A stretch of 64,000 bases of DNA from contig NC_039507.1 in assembly GCF_003672135.1 (NCBI RefSeq), positions 3,162,001 to 3,226,000 on the forward strand, in the 5' to 3' direction. Positions 25,161-38,600 of this stretch are shown here, piece after piece. This DNA comes from Ooceraea biroi. Its lineage: Eukaryota > Arthropoda > Insecta > Hymenoptera > Formicidae. The position numbers and the translations under genes were made by a program. The notes under the pieces were generated by a model that searched no databases, was not told the origin of the DNA, and worked only from the letters and a program-made list of their open reading frames with translations. Position 1 is the first letter of the stretch, and each line of letters starts with the position of its first letter.

Positions 25161-28100
25161 CGTAGATTCGTTATTCTTCGTAATACGTGATTCTCTTGAT
25201 CTTTTGTGTAAAATTTTAAAATCTGAAACTTCCTTTTTCTCTCTCTTTCTCTGCCGGTATTTTCCAATTACAGTTGAAGATTTAAAGTGGCGGTACTTCT
25301 ACATCACAGATGATCACCAATTGTTGAACGGTAATGTAAATTTAGTAAATTTAGTTCTTAAACGGAGGGATGAACTAGTGTCATTTCTACATGAATTATA
25401 TTACATGAAGAATTGCCCACGTGATAAAAAAAAGAGTAACGGGGCGAAACGATAAAACGCATAATTTTGAATTCATTGCGCGATCCGGCATTATATATGT
25501 ATGTGGGTGATCCATCACCTTTCGCGAACGAAACAATTCCGACGTAGAAGGTGAGGGAAAGATAAAAAAGGAGGAAACGTCTGATAGGCTCGACACGGCA
25601 GAATTTTTAATCGCACTTGCCGTACTCGCTATGCTTGTGAACATACGATGAACGTATCTTCGAACGATATAATCTCTGATGAACGATATAATCTTACGCG
25701 CGCGTAAAAAATGTAATTACAATACGAGCGAGCACGTTAAAAGCTCGAACCAGCGCGAGACTTAAAAGCGGTGCGATAACGTACTCGTATCAAGACTGTT
25801 AATCTTAACGACGCGCTGTTGCTCGTAAAATACGTTTCAGAACGCATAAGTCCGCGTCTCTAAGATAGATCTCAAGATCACTAGATCACATCGCGCACTG
25901 ATCCCTTCCATGTAAAAAGCTTGAGGATTACCCCGATTACTCGCGCGACGTCTGTGCGCCGATAGTCGGATAGATTCTCTCTTTCACGTTGCGCAAAAAA
26001 ACCGATACGTATCTCTCGTAGTTTCGACAAAATCGACGCAACAGCGAAGAGGCATCTCAGGACGGATTCGTCTCTCTTGCCCGACGAATTACAGGACGAG
26101 ACAATAACTCGATCGGGGGGTAAGATGAGACCATGTCACCACGACCCTTTCTTACTCGATCAAGAATCCTCGTTGCGGCTCAAGAGCTTTTTCGAAGGTG
26201 TAACCGAAAAATGGGCCACACCTCATTCGCCCGTCAGGGGAAAAGTTCAGCTCTACACATCAGGTCGCATACTATGAATAGATATTGGGAACGTATTTTC
26301 TGCACGATGATCGCGAGACAACGATCCAGCCGGAAGAATATGGATTCTCTCGGTGTCATTCGTCACTCTGCATTTTTTATGAAAAATCTCTGCATTTGTT
26401 CGGTGACGCTTAAACGGATGACAACCTGCAAAGTTGCTGTATTATTTATTTTTGAGAGGGTGAATAATGTAAAATAATAAACAAAGATTTTTCAGTTGAA
26501 GATACGTCCACTAAGGAGATAGAATTACTAAATTAAGTTTTAAATCAACGGACAGAGTGGAATAAATCTGGCACATAAACCTCATTGGTACGACAAATGG
26601 CGGGATTTTGCGCTTAACAAATATTAAATGCCGTCGTAGGAGAACCCCCTCTCGTCGCTGTTGACGGGACAAATAATTGCTGATTAATTGAATCATAAGA
26701 AGGCAGTTAATTAAGAGCCAGATGATAGAGCTAGGGTGTAGCAACAACGTGTCGCGTCTCGCTTTGCCGGAGCGAGCCGACAGATCTCATGATAAATCAA
26801 GATTAATCGAGATTAAGGAAGACCGAAATGGCGGCTATCGGCATCGCCGTTTCCAGAAACTCCGAGTGTAAGTAGCAACCCTTGTCGGCCAGCGTATTTC
26901 CTCGGTGTCTCCACACTCGAGAATTAACGCTCTTGGGTCTCTCCGGAGCGGATGTCGATAGCAGAACTAAATGCACGGGATCAAGAATGAAATTAGCCCG
27001 CCCCCATGACCCGCAACGTTCATTCACTGTAGTCGGAACTCCAAATCCGTGGTTACGCCTTCCTTGTTGTTCGAGATCAGGCAAAATCCATTTTGCACAT
27101 GTCGGCCCGTATGTAGGTCTATGTATTCCTCTCTGTACATACACCGCTCCCTTCGCACCCCTTCTGGTTTGTTAAATTTTATTATACTACAAATCGAACA
27201 GTCGGGGCCGAGTAATCAGAAAAAATCAATACGAAACAGAATGAAGCCGCGCTTGTCGAATATTCAACCAGCAACATCGAGATTTGTTAGTTTAACAAAA
27301 CATTTATGCAGCGCCCCATGTTTGTAAACTTACATTTTATAGAATTACAATTTAAATATTAAAGACAAGAGCGTATATTATTTTCTCACTATACGGTAAA
27401 TCTTGTAATCTGCAAATAATTTTTATTATTTAATTGGTAATTGAGCAGAATATTACGAGACATAGTTTTTCCCAATTTTTCCTTTTTTATTTAGATTAAT
27501 ATAATAAGATAAATGTTAAATACATTGTAGAGGAAATGGAGGAAAACAAACAAATCTCGTTCAATGTAATTTTGTATCTGGCGAGCACAATGAAATATCG
27601 TGGTAGTCTGTACGGTTAAAGAGTACCGGGCCAGAACATGTAGCGGGAAAAATCAGCGACTAGAAGAAATTTCGTTCGCCGACTTTCAACGGGTTTTTCC
27701 AATCTTCGGGAGTCTGGCGCGAGTGTTTTTCCGTGTTACAGTTTTCACGCTCCAAATCGTTCTGCCGCGCGCCATCAGCGTGTACCTTTTCGTCCCGTCG
27801 ATGAAATTCTCGCATTTCTTTGAATCTCACCAAGTGCATGCGACGTTCGGATTTTAGCCGGACAAAATACAATTTTCTAGAGAAGCCAAGGCAAATGGCA
27901 GCTTGATACATTGGTCGGACATAGTTTGGATTGGAAAGTTATTACCAATTTTAAATAAGTAAGCTTTAAAATGTATCAGAATAAGATAAATTAAAAATAA
28001 GATTGTAGTTACTAAATAAATATAATTAAATATATGTATAAATAGAACATGCATAAATATGGAGTTGGCTCACACATTATCACTATTTTCTATTGCACAT

Positions 28101-28292
28101 AAATGTAAATAACAGTACAGTACTATATACATTCTAATAAAATAATTGTCAAGAGATAACAAAAACAATTTAATCAGATTATATATTATATAAATTTATT
28201 AAAGCTTCATAATTTTTTCTGCAAAATTGTTTTACATAAATGTCTACGTTATCTAGAAATCTTTCTAGGACGAAAATGATTATATATTAGTA
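25161..28292. other. non-coding stretch
   Basis: No gene is recognised. A 101-codon frame at 25150-25455 starts on a non-ATG codon. At 26800-27180, frames on both strands are open together. A near-tandem repeat of GAACGATATAATCT lies near 25670-25695. From 27330 the DNA is strongly AT-rich. Confidence 0.5.
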
Positions 28293-28317
28293 TCACTAAG
28301 CGATATGCGCTTAGTGA
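28293..28317. repeat. 25-base hairpin, 10-bp stem
   Basis: TCACTAAGCG, a five-base loop (ATATG), then the exact reverse complement CGCTTAGTGA. It is too short for a pre-miRNA stem and has no T-run next to it. Confidence 0.8.
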
Positions 28318-31300
28318 AAGCGTTCGAGCGTCTATTTCATTGATGAAGAAAAAGTTCAGTTAAACCTGTTGCACGTTCGTAACACATGAACATCGTTATC
28401 AACTTGAGTAGTTTATTGTGCAGTAAATTAAGGAGCACGTCGCAACTTAATTAGTCTGAATCGTAAACTGTAGAGGAATTTTCGTTGTTTTTCTTCTATT
28501 TCCGGTTTTCTCCTATTTCCAGCAGAGACACGTGTAATTGATTAATGACGTATGATCAAAAGTTGAAAAAAATGCATCGAAATTTCCCGTGACATTGATG
28601 CATTCGTGCACCAGATTGCACGCTTCATTTCTTCAACAAAGTGCTCTACACAGATCAGCGCGGTCGAGAATTATTTCGCTCATAATTACAAAGTTTTAAA
28701 CATTCACCATATAAAACCCGTAAAAACAAATTGCCTCTAGAGACATGACGTAAACTACAATTATTAAGGAAATATTGCGCTTGTTTCGCAATTGTGTCGT
28801 GACAATCCATGCATAAATTTTGCCTGCATTTACGGAGATATTTCACGACGCAGAATTCACTAATTCTTTGCAATCGTGGAGCAGTCAAAATTATATATGA
28901 TAAATTACATTATATAATATAAACGAAACTTCTCTCTCTTGTCAAATATTATAGAGAAATTTCATTATTAAATGTGAGCGCACCGGATAACATGAATGCG
29001 TCCTAAATATTGTTGATATATGTATATTCGTGCGAATATATTCCTGAATTAAAAAAATTCAACATTTTCAGTTTTAAATTAGATTAAACATTTTTAAATT
29101 GGACACGTGCTAATTATTCGTCCCATCTCTCCCGCATGAAAACTGTTCTCGCTATATAAAACACTGGAGAGAATATTAACGAAGTAACGACGACCTTTAA
29201 CCTCCGAAACCGCAGTTCGTAAACCTCGACGCTGCATATTACGAGATTAATTTTACGCCAGCTGGGCTCGTTTCGACTTATGCGGAGATAGCATCGTCGT
29301 GCGGAAAGCGCCAAGCGCTGTGACTTTACTCTCGATCCCACGGCTCGTATATCGTTTACATTTAACAATGGTCCGATACCGCGACACATATATTTACCGC
29401 TTCGCTTGCATTATAACACATTGATTTAAAGCCGCGAAATAAGCCGGATAATGCACGATACACGAATATGCGATCGTTCTGTTATTTTCAGCATTAGTAC
29501 GTACGAACAAGAAATATTAGGTCATTAACTGTATAATCCGAATCGCGTCTGGATGAATCAAATTAAACATATGACAGCATAATTGTTGTATATTAATTTT
29601 AGCAGAATAGGCAACTTTTAAGATTCTAATAGATTGTGCGAGAATCCTCAAATAAATTCAATCCGAAGAACATAGTTGTTCGAATGTTTGCGACATTTTC
29701 GGTAATACGTCGTTAAATCCAGATGTTACGAAGATTACGAAAACTGGATTATGCGCGTGTGCTAGAGAGAGAAAGAAAAAGAGAGAGGCTTAGGATATCT
29801 TCTATCCAATCTTCTGCAATACGTGCGCTGGTACACTCAATAAGGTAACCGATAGCAGATCAGTACCTTCGCAGTAGATCATGTAATACATTTTTACTGC
29901 GCAAAGGAATTGTATTCGAAAGCACGTACTTGGTCAGAGAGACTTGTGCGTCTGACCAGACGTGGGACTTATTCACTGACGGCTGTGTGAGCGGTTCGCG
30001 ATGAGGCCGTGTGCAAAAAGTATAACAAGAACCAACTCGTTACACTGCCAGCAACAAAATAGTTTAAATTATGTATCCAGAAAACATATTCGGGAATAAA
30101 TATATTTGTTAGTTTAATTTAACAATATATCACTGATTCCAACTGTGACAGTAAACTTCAAAATAATAATAAAGTTATAATATTATTTATACCTGCTGTT
30201 TTTGTCCACTTTGAGGAATAATATTTAATAAAAGGAATAAAACCTATTTCTCTATAGAAGCTTATTATTATAAACAAAATATACATTATTAAATTTTTAA
30301 TTACAATAAACTACTTTTGTTTAAATTGTGTAACGATGAAAGTCATCGAAATAAAGGAAACATTTTTAGTAAGGCAATTTTTAATTTTACGGCTCCTAAA
30401 GCAGCGTCTCAAAAAGTCACGACTTTATGACAACACTGAATTACGATATTCTCTCCTCGCTATGGACAGTACATTTTATGTAAATATAGCACCATAAATA
30501 CAGCTGTAATGTTGAAAGAAAAGGAAACATAAATATTCTGACGAGTCAGGATCGCGTTACGCCGTCCATCGACCATCTGCAAGGAATATTTGATTACACT
30601 ATTCCGGGTTTTCTCGTCGTAAAGTGCACATGAGAATGCTACGGGATATCCGGGCTTACACCGTTTTCTTCTTGCCGAGTTCTCCAGCTTACAAAAGAAC
30701 ACGCTTTATTGTTTCAGAGAACATGAACTCTGGGTGAAAAACACTCGTGCTTCCTTGTGAAACTTCGAAAAGCCACAAGGTGAATGCAGCACGCTCAGCT
30801 CTGAGAGGTGACGACTCAATGTAAAAGCCGCGAAGAGCAACGTTTCCCATAGGGGTACCTGATACACATCGTAGAGAAATCCGCTTCCCGCTTGGTCTCG
30901 TCTTTGTATGCACGCAACGGGATGTTTCGGTTATTCCTTGAGGAAGTTGCTTCGAGGTGGACAAAGAAATGGCAAATGAGCGACGAAGTTAATTCCGTGC
31001 GCAACGTGGCGGATTCATCATTGATTGAAAAGTACATCCTGCTCCTACGTTCTAATTTGTCGAGTCAAAGTCGTACTTTCTCTGCTGAAATCCGACCAGG
31101 TCATCCTGGCAATCGTTTCTGGAGGAGAAATGGAGATTGATGAGGATTATCCGTCGTGAATAATAGCGACGCCCCGTACGGCGTTGGAAATTCGCAAAAT
31201 TCCACGGATGGCGGCTCAGCACCGGAACGATAATGAAATGATCGCGTCATTTCCCATGTTAGTCCGCTCCGCCGCTTTTGCTGGAAAGCCGCCTCCTCCT

Positions 31301-34300
31301 TTTCGGCTGAATCTCTGATTGTTGACGCAAGATTAATAGATTGCCGGTTACCACCTAGCATCCATTTATATTGTCTGCCATTGTTGCCGATTCGGAGATG
31401 CTTATTTATTAAGTCATTTTGGTGAAACCAAAATTTGAACTGTACGAGTTACTATATAAGATACATTTTATTTACAGAAATAATATTTGTTTAATATTAG
31501 AGGGATAATAATATCCAATAATAACATTCATACATGATATGTTCTATATTGCCCTAATTTGGTGCAATTACTAAATTTCGAATATAAACTGTCATGTTTT
31601 TTCACTAGAGTATAAATAAACGCATTGCAGATTCGTTTTTCTGTCTGATTTTTCGTTATTTTTTTGGAACAAATATTCGTTCTTTTTTTTCGATTGTACG
31701 TGAGTAATTGAGAAAGAGATAGTTGATCCAATCGCGTATTGTCAACTTCTGCGGTTCAGATAATCAAATGTTGGCAATACAGTTTCATCGATGCAATATA
31801 ACACGACTCACAAATTGATTCAATCTTCATTCGTCGACATGCCAAATGCGAAAGATTTCTTAGTAACGTAATTCACAATCATAATAGATAATGTAATGTA
31901 TACTCACATCTCACCCGATATCACTTAAACTAAAAATATAACATGCACCTAACATAAACATGCATAATTTTTCAAAATGAATATTTCGTGATTTATTCTA
32001 CCTAAAACTACAGTCTCCATTTCAGAAAAGACGAATAAAAACATTGTATATCTAAAATAGCGTTACTAATATCAACCAATTATAAAAAAAACGAGATATC
32101 AGTTATATCATGACCGCACAAAGCTAATTCTTTTTCATCAATAATTTTTATAGCGCACGATTATTAAACGCATCCAGCGTGAATTGAGACTTCAAAGTTT
32201 TCCCGATCTTTTACCTTGACAATACATCAATAAACGCGCTGTGTGAACGTAGGCTCGAAAAAGCTGCATCGTGTTTCTCCGTTTAATGCACCTGCGACCT
32301 TAATTACCCTGTTACACAGTACTCATCGTTCGAGAAACATGCTTTGTCACCCGTTTACCTCGTATAAAGCTAAGCCCTACTATATCCGTCGTGTCGATGA
32401 AACTATTGGCCCACGCGATCCGCCTGTAATCTGCCCTGGGGTTTCTAATCGATATGAAATTAAAACGTCGTTTGTCGGCCAGGTCTTTCTCTCTTCGTCC
32501 AATATTCACCCCAAATAGATTAACTGACAAACCAAATAGGAAAATATTACTTAAAAAGAATAGGTGTCACGATTTCGTAGCAAGACTCTAGCAGATACAG
32601 ACTACTGTTATTTACACAAGTGTAATATTTATAGACATACAGTATTTTTTTTGAAAATAAGCGTGAACGCTTGAATATAATTTTCCAATAACGGAAGAGG
32701 CAGTGATATATAAGGTACTATATAATATTATAAAGGTTCTAAATTCGATTTATGTGACAACAGAAGATAGGAATAATTAATATTAAAGAGAGTAATTAAT
32801 AGTTATCGATATTTATTATCTATTATAAATTATTATAAATAATAGATAATTATATCTATATGTACAACTGTTGACTTTGCTCGTTCAAAGATTTCCCCGA
32901 GAATAACACGAGCAAGTGTCTTAAGCAATTACATGTTTCTGACTGATATTCTTCAAAGATTCTCGAGAAAGGGTCCTTGATGAAAATGTCATTTTCAGCT
33001 GGCTACGTGGGAAAGTGTGCTAACCGGTTGATAATAACTGCGTTATACGACGACGACGTACGGGGAAGTCGAATGTAATTAGCAGTGCTGTTGCCCAAAG
33101 CAAGTATGCAGGGTGCACCGCGTGCGCATATGTACGCCGAGCGGTTGTTACGCAATGGAATTGTTGAGCTACGTATGATCTCTCCCTGATAATCCGCGGC
33201 ATTGCCTTAGCAATCGATAGCAAATTAAAACGCCGCTTATTGAACATGCCATCCCGCGTATTCCGCGTCCTCGGTCCACTGCGCTGCATTATGCGCTAAG
33301 CAGTCAACGAGAGCCCTCGCTCTCGGTTGCATAATCAGCTTGTATGCGCAGCAAGTTGCGGATCGCGGTCTACCGGTCGTTTGGCTTCGTTATACGAAAA
33401 CTGCTCTCCCAGTGAATTCCCTTCTTAATTGCCGGAAATGTCGAGATATCCGAAGAAACGGTTCCTCGTTACGTTTGTTATGGAAATAAAGCTTCTGATA
33501 CAATGAAAGGAAGAAAAGAGAAGAGTACAATAAAGATATAATTCACCTTCTTTTAAGAAGTTGAGAAAATTAACGAAGTTAACTTTGAATCTAATTAAAA
33601 ATTTTTATTTTATTATTTACTTAATGAAAGTCTATTAGTAAGGCTATTAAAATTTAATGAGTTAGAACAACACATTCTGATCCACCAAAAATTTTCTTGA
33701 CGTGTAATAAACCGTGATTCATGAGACTATATATTTTGCTGCATCATTATCGCGTGGCAGATTTGAGCAGACAGTTGGGCAATAGCCCAAAGCGTTCATT
33801 AAATTCTACGCGAAATAATTAACTAGTACACTATATGTGTGAATTATTAATTATTATATATAAATACACATAATGAATATGTATGAATTATATATTAATA
33901 TATAATGATAATTACATGTACGCTGTCACAGAAAGTAAAAATAGCCAGGATATACTACCTTTCTGCAAATGAACACACGCGTGCGATTCAGCATACTGTT
34001 TATAATACAAAGTGAAATTTACTAATTGTAAATTGCGCTAAATTTACTAATGGAGCTACATTAGCAATATTGAAACAAAACGCAGATTTTAATTTCTACA
34101 AAATATTGTTATTTATCATTTTATAATTAGATATGCATTTAATTAACATAAATTGCAATGTTTGATACAACGAGCACGAGAGATCTTGTTAGAATAACCC
34201 AGATACATTACTTTTGTAAGAATCTCAAGACGTTTATCAAAAGCGTTTCGATGATAGACGTATGTTGTTGGGTGCCGCGAAATGAAAACACGAAACACGT

Positions 34301-35100
34301 AATGGAATATAGGGGTGCTATGAATGACTGACAGGATAATTACAGGACGATAAGTGGTATGATGGATGAAGCAAAGAAAGGGAGAAAGATTCAAAGTCGA
34401 TGCGCTAAGCCTATATATGTGGTTATTTTCTCATGTCGCGTGGACTTGTTCTCCCCTGTGCGCATAGTCATGTAAACTCTACGATCAGTTCTGCGCGAGA
34501 TAATACGCAATTTCACCAAAGTTGGACGCGACAATATTCAACGTGGCGAGTAAGCAGACGGAAACACGGTATTAAGTTGAGTAAATTAACTTGTCGTGCA
34601 TATTTGACACTTATACAGAACTAAAAGTTTGGCCGGCTACACGCTACGTTGACGACGTACGCGTTAATAGTGTTCAACAAAGTATCGAAGCGCAATTACA
34701 AAACATAATTACAATTACAACTACAGGACGCGTTATGAGATAACTCCCGCGTCGAGTAATGATATTCTACAAAATGTAACATGTGATCTTGCGAAGTGCT
34801 CCTATTACCGAGTAATCTTCTATATCAAGTAGTAACACATGAGAAGGGACATAAATAAATTAAATAAAACAATAGAGAGAAAAGGGATAATTAAATACAT
34901 TTAGATTCTTAATTGTGCAACCAAATACATGTATAAGATCTTCCTGGTCGGGCTTCCGTATTATAATGAATTTTCTTAGCCACATTGATCACTCCAAGAT
35001 GATATTAAAAAATCAACTGGACGTGTAACAACGAGCGAAACGTAACGGAGGTTGTAACATAAATGTCTTTTCGCGGATAATTGACAATCGAGATTTAAAA
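28318..35100. other. non-coding stretch
   Basis: No gene is recognised. Frames of up to 91 codons at 29114-29389, 30689-31361 and 32243-32530 overlap on opposite strands and look like chance. A purine run (GAGA/GAAA) lies near 29766-29788. An AT-rich inverted repeat with 12-bp arms (ATTATCTATTAT) lies at 32815-32850. Confidence 0.55.
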
Positions 35101-35440
35101 AATAAGGAAGAATGAGAAAATAAATATTATAAAAGATGGAAGAAGGAGAGAAAAGAGAGAGGGAGAGAAGAAGAAGGAGAATGAAGGAGATGAGATAACC
35201 GATTGCACGCCGCCGGAACTCGACGGATTACTGAGGGGAGCCTCAAAAAGTTTGGTGCGGAAGGCTTGCAACGATGAGAGGAAGAAAGAAAGACAGAGAC
35301 AGAGAAAACGAGAGGGAAAAGAGAAAGCCAGAAAGAAAAAAGAAGAGAGAGGAGTTAAAGGGTTGAACCCCGATATCTAGGACAAGTTTGTACATCCACA
35401 AGCACTACTCGGTTCAGCCCAACTTGGGCATCAGAGGGTG
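35100..35440 (+). promoter_or_regulatory. GAGA-rich purine block, candidate 5' leader
   Basis: The + strand is almost all purine (GAGAGA, AAGAAG) at 35130-35200 and 35270-35350. A mixed segment then ends at CAGAGG|GTGAGA near 35436, a moderate donor-like site. The pattern resembles the purine-rich leader at 61.1-62.6 kb. GAGA tracts can bind GAGA-factor-type proteins in insects. No coding frame can be assigned, so this may be a non-coding first exon, a promoter or simple low-complexity DNA. Confidence 0.25.
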
Positions 35441-35504
35441 AGAGCAGGTAATCGTATTTGTCGAATCGCGAATGCTGTACGGGGGTTAACACGGGGGTAA
35501 GCTC

Positions 35505-35646
35505 GATGGCGACGGCAGCAACAACAGCAACAGCAGCATCAGCGTTATCCCTGCCGCAGACGTTAATGAACGGACGCGAGGGAGTGTCCTACTGGACGGT
35601 TTGGGCGATGCATTTCTCCATAATCGTAAAGCAGAGGATCGAGTAG
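35505..35646 (+). CDS. doubtful 46-codon ORF with an Ala/Thr repeat
   Basis: An ATG at 35505 opens 46 codons whose start is an imperfect GCA/ACA repeat (Ala/Thr) and whose end, HFSIIVKQRIE, is ordinary. The opposite strand reads poly-Leu from the same repeat, so the open frame may be a product of the trinucleotide array. A donor-like GGGG|GTAAGC lies just before the ATG, which argues that the ATG could lie in an intron. No domain is seen. Confidence 0.12.
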
Positions 35647-35699
35647 AGCAAGCTATTGTTGTCTTCAAGGTGACCTGAGAGAGTTCTTAGGTCGTCGTT

Positions 35700-38600
35700 T
35701 AGTCTGCAGACCTTCTGATCCGCTTCATTACGAATCTATCCTTAACTTTTTCGGAAAGCTTTCGTCTTACCCTTTCGCAGTTAGATCTTTCTGGCTGGCA
35801 GATTGAATAAAAAAATAAGAATATTTCAGAGTGAAATATCACAAAGAAAAGCATGTGTTAATATTTGGACGGTCTACAGCCTAAGCACATCAATTCTCGT
35901 TAAATTATTTAATAATTTGCGATATTCTTTTTAGATTATAGTCTAGTCTATATACAATACAAATAAAAAAAACAAACATTTATTTAATCATCTGAAATAC
36001 GAAAATTTATTTAAATATTAGTTAAGAAGAGTTAGTCCATTTTAAGCAATTTATAATACGCTACAGAAATAGCTATCCTCCACGAATAATATTTATAATA
36101 TAATATATTATTTTGAAATTTTTTTATGAAATTGTCAACTTGTTAAAACAAAAGTTTCCGACGTAGGATGCATTACACACGACGGAAAATTAACACGACG
36201 CATAAGACTATACTCTTTTATTGAATTTGTTAAGCTCTCTCTTATTTCAGAGCTTATTCCGAAATCCTCTTTCCCGTTGGCAGCTAATAACTAATTTACA
36301 AGCTGGAAAGCTCATTACACCCATTTAGTACTTTCATCGTGCTCGAAGTAATTATAGTTTTGCTTTGTAATTTCCAACAAAACATTATCCCGATTATAAT
36401 CAACGTCACTTAACAAAGAATTCTCTAGCGTTATTTGCATTTCTAACAACTTTTGTGCCATGTATTTTTTCAGGAGCAATTATCTTATGTTAATTGCTTT
36501 AATAACCATACATTATTTTGCATAGTTATTTCCTGTGAAATCTTAGAGCGAACTTCGTCAGTGAACAAAGTTTTTATGATCACAGCCAATTTCTACTTTT
36601 GATCGATGTCTCTTTGCTCTTCGTCCCTTCCGGCGTTGTAAAAAATCGAGGTAACCGGATAAATGCAGAAGGACGGGAAGAAAAATGTTCGCGACTGATC
36701 CACGCGACCGTGTCGTTAGGACGACTTTCGGACTTTCTTTGAAAAGGGACACAGTTCGTGACAGTAGCTTTAACACAGGCTCAGTCGCAAGTAACGTGAC
36801 GCTGCCGATAGTTACCGGAAGAACTTTTAAATTGCTCGGAAACTCTTGTTTTACTTAATTCAACTTGATACGTTTTGTACAATCGAGCTCATACAGCAAA
36901 ACGAGAAAAAAGAAACATCTCGACTACTCTGAGAGCATCCGATTAGTAAGCGAACGTGCGAGTGGATAACGATGCGAAAGGAGTCCGAGAACGTTAAAGA
37001 CGTTAAGCATATTAAAGATGCTCGGACGTGTCATATTTCTTTTTCTAGCCGGCTGCATGACAGTGACATCGAGGATGCAATCAACGGATAATCGGATCAC
37101 TAGTCAAAGCGCTAATCAGAAGGTTCGCGGAGCGGTCAAATCGGAGTAAATTCAGGTGATATGATTTCGTCGGACGTTGAAGGATCAGACGTGTATTCAA
37201 CGTCGCTGGACGCGAAATAACTTTTTTAATAGCGTCGCGTAAACTGCATTACATGACGACGAGGAAAAATTGATTCTGTTTTTCCAGATGGATACGCCGC
37301 TGGGCGTTAATGATCAGTTCATAATATTCATGATCCTAACGCTCGACAAGATTCTGTGTTAAACCGTGTGAAATACATTTATGAGCAATAAATAATATAA
37401 ACCATAATTTACATTAAATTATGAATAAATCATTCTCTGAGCAAAGTTGTTAAAATTGATAAAATAACCGAATCTTTTATTAGTCATCTTTTATTACTTT
37501 TATAAATTTTTATATCATGTATACATAGATACATGTATAGAGGCACGCATACATGCATACATATAAAATCGGTTTTGAAAATAATAAAATAACAGATTGA
37601 TTTTAAATAATTCGTTTAAATAATACCTTGATAAAATACTTCGTTGATATTTTTTTATGATATCATAACTATGCGAGCAAATATTACATGTAATATTTAT
37701 ACGCTTTTTGAGCTGTTTCGCGTTAAATAAGCACATTCCACATCGTCTGCGTATATTTAATCCCTGAACTAATTACGTCATATAACTTTTCTAAAAATCC
37801 ACCACAATAATATGAATGCAAGAGGAAAATAACGACAGTTGAGTTACATCAGAGCCAAACATTGTTAGGTAAAGGGTGGCTAAAAATTTCTCGGCACGGA
37901 GAAATGCGTTTTTCAGCAGCTATAAAAAGCAGCAGTCTGCAGAATTAGAAAGGCTAATAACGTAAATACGATAACTTGATACACAGCAAACTGCATTTTT
38001 GATGTTATGTTTTATATGCTTTCTCTAATGAAATTTAACGCTTTCGTCATACAGATTGCTACTCTTTATTTTACGATCACGAACTATTCAAGAGATGCTG
38101 TAATATTGTACAATTTTATTAACATATAAATTATAGTGGCGCTGTAAAACAGCGTGATAATTTAATTGAATTTAAAATATCAAATGTGAAATCAAATCGT
38201 AAAATCTTGTCACATAAAATATAGATATGTAAAACATTGTTGAAAATATTGAAATAAAAATATCGAAATAATGTATTTCAGATATGTATACATAACACTG
38301 CCGAATAACACAGAATACATACTTCTCTAGCAAAGTGCACAATAAATTTATATTATAAAAAAGTGCACAATGAAATTTTAATTTTAATATTTAAAAAAGC
38401 ACTTTTTACAGTTTACTTGTTTCTATAATTCTCTTGCGAATTGTATTCGGAATGTTTGAATCGCCGATTTGTGAAGAATAAATTCTTAAAGTTTAAAATT
38501 CTTAAAGTTTAAATCAACGCAACTTACTTTTCGAACTATCCAAACATCTCATGTTAGGCGACCGATTTCTATCATACGGACAAGAAGAGATCACGATAGA

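Noticed and set aside
29925..29975. Hairpin GGTCAGA ... TCTGACC
   Set aside because: Only a 7-bp stem with a loop of about 12 bases and no further structure; expected by chance in 64 kb.
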